Shown in pieces: positions 56,381-64,000 of a DNA stretch of 64,000 nt (positions are counted from its first letter, which is position 1; each line of letters opens with the position of its first letter). Source of the stretch: Armillaria gallica (lineage: Eukaryota > Basidiomycota > Agaricomycetes > Agaricales > Physalacriaceae). The translations under genes were made by a program, and so were the position numbers. The DNA lies in assembly GCA_037576215.1 (NCBI GenBank), contig JBANDB010000003.1, positions 5,704,001 through 5,768,000 on the forward strand. Reading direction: 5' to 3'. The notes beneath the pieces were generated by a model. It ran no database searches. It saw nothing but the letters and a program-made list of their open reading frames with translations, and had not been told where the DNA came from.

Positions 56381-58092
56381 GGAACGGACCTGTTCCGAGT
56401 CCTATGTATACTGTATAGGTATCTCGTAGTCCTATGACAATAAAAGGTTGTTGAAAAGTCCTGCTCTTTAGACTCATATTTAATGCAACTGTTTACTCCT
56501 ACCTCTATTTTATTGGATTTTTTTTCACTTCCAATTCATGAGATATGAACATCTATTCCAGTGCCTTCACGATGGCAACAGAGGTTGGGAAAAAAGTTAC
56601 GATAGTGAATTTCAGCGTATTCCAACGAATAAAGGTACCCTAGGCGTGTAAATACCACATCCAACTTCGAGATAACGCTACGCGAAACCCAATCATAACG
56701 TTTTGGGGCGAACAATGTAGCGTCTGCCACATTTAAACTCAGAAATACCAGACTGGTAAGTATCTTCAAAACTCCCGTAGGGAAATTCCATTCATTGCGG
56801 CCGTTGCCGAACCTTGCACCTTGAATCTTCGTGCGAAAGTTTCTATTCATTGCGGCAGCTTCCGTACCCTATGTCCATATCGTTGTATGCTAAGTAGGCT
56901 CGATACCAACCTACCTGTCACCTGAATAGTTATTCCGTCCTTCATCCCGTCAATAGGAACTACACGGCCTCGTACACTGGTTCGAGTCTAGCTGTATGCG
57001 ATAAACCGTATGTTACAACCGTCACCATCGATGGCTGCCCACCTTCTGTCCTCACCGTCTTACCCTGAGAATGCGACATGGTTCAAATGGTGATTGCACT
57101 CTCGTTCAAGTCCGCCTGGCGTCGCACAAGACAACGTGGGAGCGCTCAGAATACACTTTAAAGGGTGGATCATCGGCTATCTGCTTGGGCATCACTTTCT
57201 CTGTAACTGAACAGAGCATACAGCCTTTCGTGCTGACGATTTTTAGTGGACTGGGATAGATGCCATGACCGAAATACACAGCTGTTGGCCGTCCTTCCGC
57301 TTGCGACTGCGTTCATCGCTTTGGTGGCGGTGTATCTGCCATCCGTATCCCTGTTAAAATATTCATGGAAGACGGTGGTAAGCTATTGCCTATGAGTGAA
57401 GAGACCTTAATCAAGGCCTACTCGCCCATCCGGGAGGAGTACAAACTTCAGAGAGAACTCCCGGTTTCCCATGCCATATGGACCAAGAATACCAGGCTCT
57501 TGCTGGTGGGATGAAGGCCGGCGCGCTGGCGAACGTGTAAGTAAGCTAACTCTCGTTTAGGATTGATCACTTACGGATGTACAGGATACCCCCTGATCAG
57601 TGCTACAAGTTCTCCAGTGATGGGAAGGGCGAAACGTAGTATAGGTTTCCTATTGGCCACAGCATTCATGGCGCACTACGTGTTATTACTCTGCTGTGCA
57701 TCTATTTTTACCTTCATGCCCTACGGGTTAATGGCGACTTGGTTTACGTGAAATTTCTGGAAGGTCAACTGAAGGATGGACGCAGTACGCTCAAGCAAGC
57801 AGATATTGGTCGAATAGCAATGGAGAGAGAGCCGATGTGGATACAGAGACCAAATCGATGGCTTCCAACATCGCCGCTCCGCATTCGAAGGTCCGCTTTT
57901 CGATGGCAAAAGCAGGGACGTATTCATATACAAACGTGATTCGACAATGTGAGGCCCGGATAAGGACATAGGACTCGGACCTGCCACGCGCAGCGGTGGC
58001 CCATACCTCTGGTATCATGACAGTTAGAATGCATTATTTGATCACAAGCGGCAATCCCCGTCAGTGCTTCATTCTGACTGACCAACCCAGCG
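56381..58092. other. Intergenic stretch
   Basis: No convincing gene. Frames at 56536-56850 (minus), 57071-57259 (plus) and 57563-57751 (plus) lack motifs. A segment at about 57340-57520 reads IPVKIFMEDGGKLLPMSEET on the plus strand and may be a relic exon, but I cannot name it. Confidence 0.4.
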
Positions 58093-59554
58093 ATGAGCAA
58101 ATTCAACACACCACAACTACCAAACCTCAAAAGCCTCCGCAGAGAACCTTCATACAGAAGAGTAAGTGGGATTTTAGCCATTGAATCCAAGCTCATTGGC
58201 CGCTTGCGACAGAATTCGATAAGCTTGATTTCGTCAACTGAAGCCGATTTTCCTTGGCTCTCACCCGAACTTACGGACAACATCATCGATTTTTTGTCCT
58301 CTGACACTCTCAGTCTTAAGCGTACAAGTCTTGTTTGCAGACTGTGGCTTCCCAGGAGCCGATTCCATTTATTTTCCTCCGTGCGATTAGAGTTGATCAA
58401 ACTAAGGAGGATCAACAAGTTCACGCAACTTATACAGTCGCCCCATTGTACCATTAATATTGGCACTCTTATCATTTCGGCGCGGGTCCTACCTCTAGAA
58501 TGGACGTCGGATTATCCTGATGTCGCAGCTAGCGTATACTCAATTCTAACCGTCCCTGGTCCCTGCAGGGCTCTATCCGACGTAGAGTCACTGGTTCTTG
58601 ACCACTTCGACACCACAAAGACTCACCTTTCAATCGGCTTTGGAATCGAAGCGTTCTCCCGGACCTTCACAAACGTCCGATCCGTAACATTCAAACGCGT
58701 TCGGTTCCAAAACAGCGCCCACATGATGTACTGCGCCCAGTCCATCCCCTCGGCGACGAAATGGACCTGCTGCAAGGTCACATTCGTTGATGGCGATGAC
58801 ACGACTGACCGTTATGGTGCGGATTCGATCATCCAAAGAAATGCGTTGCACATTGTCGTGCTAGATGATGTTCCAGATTGCGTATACGAGTGGTTCTTCC
58901 TGCACGAGAATGATGAGAAAACCATGTGCATGGACACCCTTTCAGCGACTCTAGTCGCTGATGATAGGCTTCCTTTCCTGCGAGGAATGCTTCTATCACA
59001 GATTGGGTCTCGCCTGACCGTCTTGGAGATTTCATTCCTTGATCATTATATCCCCAGGCAATCATCAGGTGTGGCCGTCCTCCGTTTCTTTTTCCTCCGC
59101 ATCTCATGAAGTGATTTTTTTTTTTCATTTAGACTTTGCACCCTCATCTCGAAATCTCCCCGACTTCTCTCGCCTCGCCCAGCTTCGGAGCCTGAGGTTC
59201 TGTGACATTGCTATAGATATAGTACCAGGGGTGTACAGAAAGGCTATCCCGCGTCTGCTCTCGCAAATACGCTCCCCCTCATTGGAAGAAGTGTATTTTG
59301 AGTGTACCACGTTCGCTCTTCCCCATCGACCGGCGGGAGGGAAGAAGTATCTCGCCAATCGGTCCTGGATACATAATTTCCTGGATTGGGACCTTCTTGC
59401 GGTGGTTCTAGCGCGGAATCCATTTGGTGATTTGAGGAAGTTGTGCTTTGTGTGTCCGCTGTATTATGGGGCGAGGTTCACGAGGCTGGCGTGTAGAAAG
59501 TTGGAGGAATGTCAGTGTCGCGGGGTTATCTCGATTATTGAATCTGGGGTGTGA
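58093..59554 (+). CDS. F-box protein
   Basis: Two exons, 58093-59068 and 59133-59554, give 465 residues in frame. The F-box sits at about residues 54-95: WLSPELTDNIIDFL...SLKRTSLVCRLWLPRSR, which in SCF ubiquitin ligases binds Skp1. The remainder follows the Agaricomycete pattern of irregular LRR-like segments: RALSDVESLVLDHFD, FTNVRSVTFKRVRFQN, LTVLEISFLDHYIP, FSRLAQLRSLRFCDIAID, PSLEEVYFECTTF and FGDLRKLCFVCP. The 40 residues before the F-box are basic. These proteins select targets for ubiquitination; in mushrooms the family is greatly expanded and individual targets are unknown. The intron is GTGTGG...TTTAG. Confidence 0.85.
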
Positions 59555-59791
59555 GTTTCATGACCTTCAGGTGTATACCTATTAGTTCTCACACCTCTGC
59601 ATTGAGGATGCATGACGCGTGTCTAAAAGTGGTAGAGTGAAAACTGCGTCAAACAACGCGTTACAACGTGCAAGATCTCTAAAATTGTAGGTCCGAAAAT
59701 GTATACAGTAGAAGTGAGTTAACGTAGAGATAAATAATGAATAGATACATATACAGTATAAACTGCATTCCACAACACTCTGTGTCCGTGC

Positions 59792-61572
59792 TCATCTAAC
59801 CATCCCTGTTAGCTGTTGACCACCAGGGTCAGGTGACGGGTGAGGGGCCAAAGATATACCCAGCTGCGCCAAATCAGGTTCGAATGTAACGCGAGGCAGA
59901 ATAGATGTCCGACTTAAGACCAACTGCTCTTCGTATTCCCGTTTCTCGTGAGAAGCAGGAATCCGCGCGGCCTTCACCCCACGAGGAGCAGGAGTTGGCG
60001 ACCATGGATCGTTAGGTTCGTGTTTAGCATGACGAGGCGGTGTCTGCGCTGGCGTGGAAAGACCGAAGAATTCTCGTGTTGATGATGACATTGGTGGGAC
60101 GAAATGCGGACGTGGCGGTATACGTATGATGTTCTTTTTAATAGGCGTCACAGGCGTAGGAAGTATCAAGGAACTGGGTTTCCGCCGAGGGATCGACTTG
60201 GGAGTCAGTGGTTTCGCAGTCTTTTGCCGTTTCGTAGGCGTCGATGGCTCAGATTCGTTTTTCCGCTTCTTCGGTGGAGTTTTTGGACTTGCCATTTTCT
60301 CCTCCTTTTTCCTCTTGCTCGCCTCCTTCGCTTGAACCTCCCTATCCAGCTCCTCCTGCACCAGCTCGGCGAATTCTTGCGCGTCGCCCTGTATCCAGGT
60401 ATCAAAGACGCCTTCCCATTCTCTTGTTGGCACCGGAAAATCCAGATTCAGGTATATCGACTTGAATGTCGACTCTTCTTCCGTGTTTGGAGTTGGACTT
60501 GATTGCCGACAGCGAACCGCTTTGGAAAACTCCCGCACCATCCTCTTCGTCCCCGGCACCCTGAGGCTGGTTCCGACAACCAGTAATAAATCTGCGCCGC
60601 TACGCCCCTTTCCCTTTGAAGACCCCACTAGATCTCTCCTGACGACCTCGCCGACCCCCTCGCCGTTTTTGTGTGCCTCGTTGTACAACACGACACTCGG
60701 ACGAAGTTTTCCGATTCCACGAGATCGTTTCCCGATAACCTCTCGTGTCCGTTCCAAAGCTGTACATTCTGGACAATGTGGAGGTACCCCAGCTAGAAGC
60801 GAAGTTACATAGTCATCAAGAGGAAAGGAGTGGTTGCATATTTGACAATGAATCATCTGCAGAGTCCCGTGAAGAGGAATGCATCTCGGTGTCTCTCTAG
60901 GTGGAGTTGGAAGGCGTGAGCTACATGGTTGTTCGACATGCGATGGTTTGTACGCAGATTTCGTCTTCTTCTCCTCGAATTCAGGCACTCCGAATGAAAG
61001 GCCGCATTTAGCCTCGATGGCGTCGATATTTTGCGTGTATACACGTAGTAATTTTCCTGTATCGTCGAGAGATTGAAGCAATCTATGAAACGGGGTAGGC
61101 TCGGCAGCCTTAGAAAGCTCTGACAACCGGGCGATCATTTGGCAGAAGAGAGATGTAGTGTGTTCAGACTGTAAAGGCACCGTTAAATCGAGAAGAAATA
61201 CGGTCCACATGGAAGGCATGTGTTATCCCGGCGGATTACGCACCTTGAAGACCGATGCATCGAACAGATCCTTCCCTGACACCAAAGATTCCCGTGGATT
61301 ATCTCGTTTCAAAGACTGGAATAGCCCATCTGGAGAGCGAAAATCGGGAATTCCTGCCTGTACAGAGATTCCTGCGCCTTTGTAGAAGGATCACAATGGT
61401 GCTAGACACTGAAAAAGGGATAAATCTCACCACTAATGACTACTATCCGCCTAGCCTTTAATATTGCCTTCACTGCGTTCGAAAGCTGCGTCCTAGGATC
61501 CCAAGACTCCGTAAGAAACGATGGCGTAGCAGGTATAGACGCAGAGTCCTCCAGAGGGAGGAATAGTGTCAT
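59792..61572 (-). CDS. Sirtuin NAD-dependent deacetylase, Hst3/Hst4-like
   Basis: Three exons on the minus strand: 61431-61572, 61244-61377, 59792-61168; 551 residues in frame. Sir2 motifs in order: ARRIVVISGGAGISVQAGIP with DFRS (NAD site), then YTQNIDAIE (conserved QNID), LHGTL (catalytic His), zinc cysteines in CQIC and CPEC, VVLYNEAH, and LLLVVGTSLRV. The NAD-binding fold is complete, so it should remove acetyl groups from histones or other proteins. The insert between QNID and the catalytic His and the sequence around VYTQNIDAIEAKCGL resemble Hst3/Hst4, which act on histone H3 acetyl-lysine 56. The long C-terminal tail (about 200 residues, basic, with PPKKRKNESEPSTPTKRQK) carries nuclear signals. 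Expected location: nucleus. Confidence 0.92.
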
Positions 61573-63736
61573 TCCAGACACAGATGACGGGAACAGAGAC
61601 AGGAAGTAATGTGGCGACTGGGCCGGTCTGGCAACAAGTTAAATTAGATTTTGTAAAATAAAAGAAAATACCCAATATAGAAGGTTGTCTCCTAACTACC
61701 CTAACACCACCCATCTTGTTTCTCAGGACCTTGTTGCTGGACAACACGTTTCAGCAGAAGATAATAACGCGTAATTCTACACAAAGCATCCATCAATACT
61801 CTGCTCAAATGATGGTGCACTTGTGAAATTTCGCTTTGAGCGCTTACTTTTTTTTCAGGCGCTTTGCTGACAAACTTTAGCCTGGACTCTTTGAGCACTG
61901 ACGCATATGTTAGGGTTTCCAGACGTTTCGCTGCTTCATCATCTTGGCTGAATAGTTTTTGCACCTCGAAATATCGAGGGTGCAGACACAATAGAATACA
62001 GTGACCTCGCGACATTCTCTCGGACCTTTTGATTTCACGGCTCAGTCGGTACGCGGCGGCCCGATGCCATCTCTTCTCATGATCCGACAAAGAGGCCTTG
62101 CCTTGTCGAGCGTTGACGAAACAGGCCCCCCGAGATGTCTGGTCATCAACGACGTCCAGGGCACACCATTCCTGGTCTTGAAAAGATTCTCAGTGAAACG
62201 GGACAGGATGAAACAGTTGTCTCCCAATCGGAGCAAGGTATCTTTGTTTTATCATCAAAGCAAGGCGTGAATACTGAAGAACCTTTTTAAGGTCCCATTT
62301 TGGGCTATCAAAAACGCACCAGCCTCGGCAGCAGGTTACCGTACTTCCTGTTGGTCCTCGAGGCATTCAGGGCGACGTGCTACTTCTCCTTGGTGCGAGT
62401 TCAATAGTGATGCTCCTGAAAGATCTACAATACATAATGAGTGGCGACATCCATCTTACGATTGCGGGTTCTTGTTATTCAGATACCTCAAGAAGTTTTC
62501 GCCTTTTCGTTCACGAGGTTGAATCAAGACCACCGTTCTAACCACCTCTTCCACGTCTGCGAGAGGGAATGTTCCCTTGGAATCGTTTACGTCTACCGAT
62601 CTGGCGCGATACATTATGCACGAAACTGGAAGAACTGATGCCGCAGGTTGTAGGCTATCGTGGCTTTCAGACTGTGTCTTTATTAAACCCAGGTTCAAGC
62701 TCTTCCTCAACAAAAGAACACCCAGAAAGCCTTCAATGACGCTGTTCAAGCTGGTATCTCCTGGAGTATTCTATACCTGGCTGTGCTCGTTCTAAACCTC
62801 GCCACTGAGAAGGACATCTCACATGATGATCGCGATATTCTCCCAAGGATCCGATATGACGCCGTTCCTTCATGTGACACAATGAATTGTTCTACGCATC
62901 TTGGAATCCTAAGCTTGGGAATGAAGGAAGGAAGGATTTTTTATTAGTCTCGTTGGGGAAGCTGATATCAAATATCCCTCAGTGTGGAAACTCCGTTTGT
63001 ATACGGAAGTCGAGTCTGCACATGCGCGCAGGACGAGGCATATTCAGTCCAAGGTTAGCGTTTTTCCAGGTCACCTCTTGGATTACGATGCGCCAGTGGT
63101 GCCTGATTATAACGGCCAACTGAAAGATGCCTCGTTGCCAAGACTTGCTCCGCAATCAAGTGGATGTGAACTTTGTGTACGATGCTTCTTGTCACTCATC
63201 GCGCAAGCGGGATTCTAAGCTACCTTTCGACGCCGCATCTCGGACTCGGATGGTATGGTCAACCAAGTTCCACTTCTGTGCTGTATGATGGCATGTGATT
63301 CCCTGTCACTGCACCGTGCCCCTTTCGTCGAAATGCGGTATGGAATCATTGCGCTTCCTACGCTTTGCGCGCTCACGACGTAATCTCCAAATCACCGTAT
63401 TGGAGCATCATGAAACACTGGGCCGTATGATTCTTATGAGATGAGGTTTTCCGCAGCATTGAACATGGCGATATCCGATATATAAGGTGTTTCCATAATC
63501 AATCGCGGACTAGCGATTCAGCCACAACAACAGGTGTTTATGGAGTCTCGGCTTTGCATGACGGCAGCCCCGGAGGCCTCCGCTCGATGAAAGGCCATGT
63601 TGTCTTAATGACACTACGGATGGCGATACCAATATCATATACTGTACGTACATACGAATGATCTCTCTGATTGCGCGGCATCATGTCGTGAGTGGATCAT
63701 CCGATTACTTATCATACAAGACGAACCTGACCAAAC
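61573..63736. other. Intergenic stretch with possible small gene on the minus strand
   Basis: A minus-strand frame at 61701-62090 reads RYFEVQKLFSQDDEAAKRLE and LKESRLKFVSKAPEKK followed by a GTAAGC donor, and may be an exon of an unrecognised gene. Around 62700-62890 the plus strand reads KAFNDAVQAGISWSILYLAV, again exon-like but isolated. Neither can be extended with confidence. Confidence 0.35.
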
Positions 63737-63891
63737 CATATATATAATCGCAGGTATAACGGACCACTGGCGTTCCACACAACTCTTATCGTCTTGCCCT
63801 CCCTTTTCTCACACAGATTCTAGGCCAACCATTGACTACCGATACCTCACAATCTTCGCCAGAGGATAACTGTGTAGGAGAAAGCAAGAAT
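63737..63891 (+). promoter_or_regulatory. Probable promoter/leader of the second P450
   Basis: A TATA-like run (CATATATATAATC, about 63738-63750) lies about 150 bases before the P450 start codon, followed by a pyrimidine-rich leader (CTTGCCCTCCCTTTTCTC). Spacing fits a fungal core promoter with a short 5' leader. Confidence 0.5.
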
Positions 63892-64000
63892 ATGGTTTAC
63901 TCCATTGTTCTGGGAGGCCTTTTTCTTATCGTCCCGGTCTACTACTACCTTGCAGCATCCAAGTCGAAGGCGCTGCCTCCTGGACCTCGTGGGCTACCAA
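63892..64000 (+). CDS. Cytochrome P450, N-terminal fragment at the window edge
   Basis: The frame from the ATG at 63892 reads a hydrophobic membrane anchor (SIVLGGLFLIVPVYYYLAAS), a basic halt KSK and the proline hinge ALPPGPRGLP typical of microsomal P450s. The gene continues past the right edge, so no catalytic motif is visible. It lies on the same strand as the P450 at 53065 but 8.7 kb away with unrelated genes between. Confidence 0.8.
   Translation, partial: MVYSIVLGGLFLIVPVYYYLAASKSKALPPGPRGLP

Noticed and set aside
57300..57530. Possible P450 or helicase fragment
   Set aside because: Only one short readable segment; no diagnostic motif from either family.

Overview
The window looks like genomic DNA of a mushroom-forming basidiomycete (Agaricomycetes). 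The genes are dense in places and split by many introns of about 45-65 nt with GT...AG ends. The recognisable families (HET-like, F-box/LRR, TPR, multi-exon P450, Agaricomycete seven-helix membrane proteins, AT-hook/Myb-like) fit that group. There are no rRNA or tRNA genes I can support, no CRISPR array, and no intact transposon.

Layout. 1-0.9 kb: the 3' part of a TPR protein (minus). 0.9-4.7 kb: no convincing gene. 4.7-8.1 kb: left arm of a large diverged inverted repeat carrying membrane-protein gene A. 9.4-10.9 kb: a direct paralogue, gene B. 11.4-12.4 kb: a LETM1-like mitochondrial gene. 12.7-17.7 kb: two tandem minus-strand copies of an unusual gene joining an N-terminal helical-bundle domain, a degenerate protein-kinase fold, a PHD-like zinc finger and a double-stranded RNA-binding motif (dsRBM). 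19.3-20.2 kb: a conserved basidiomycete gene of unknown function. 20.4-26.5 kb: the dispersed remains of a third copy of the kinase-like/dsRBM gene, in correct order, apparently split by the right arm of the inverted repeat (22.46-25.88 kb), which carries membrane-protein gene C. 27.0-28.0 kb: a GNAT acetyltransferase with a frameshift. 28.9-32.9 kb: a three-helix membrane protein and a HET-like protein, head to head.

The right half is more ordinary: an LRR/F-box-like gene (33.6-34.7), a nuclear-looking conserved gene (34.9-37.1), a small secreted HsbA-like protein (38.0-38.7), a DUF1295/steroid-reductase-like membrane enzyme (38.8-40.0), an AT-hook/Myb-like protein (42.5-44.4), a minisatellite (46.2-46.6), a Ser/Pro-rich protein (48.2-49.0), a 12-exon cytochrome P450 (53.1-55.2), a glutaredoxin (55.9-56.4), an F-box protein (58.1-59.6), an Hst3/4-type sirtuin (59.8-61.6), and the start of a second P450 at the right edge.

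The left half reads as an accessory region. It combines lineage-specific families, tandem and inverted duplication, gene breakage, and several architectures used in fungi for non-self recognition (HET-like, TPR, helical bundle plus pseudokinase). The most interesting item is the helical bundle-pseudokinase-zinc finger-dsRBM family. Its parts resemble MLKL (helical bundle plus pseudokinase) and PKR (dsRBM plus kinase) put together, which suggests a dsRNA-responsive signalling or death protein. That function is inference. Several exon models add up to an exact multiple of three, which supports them.
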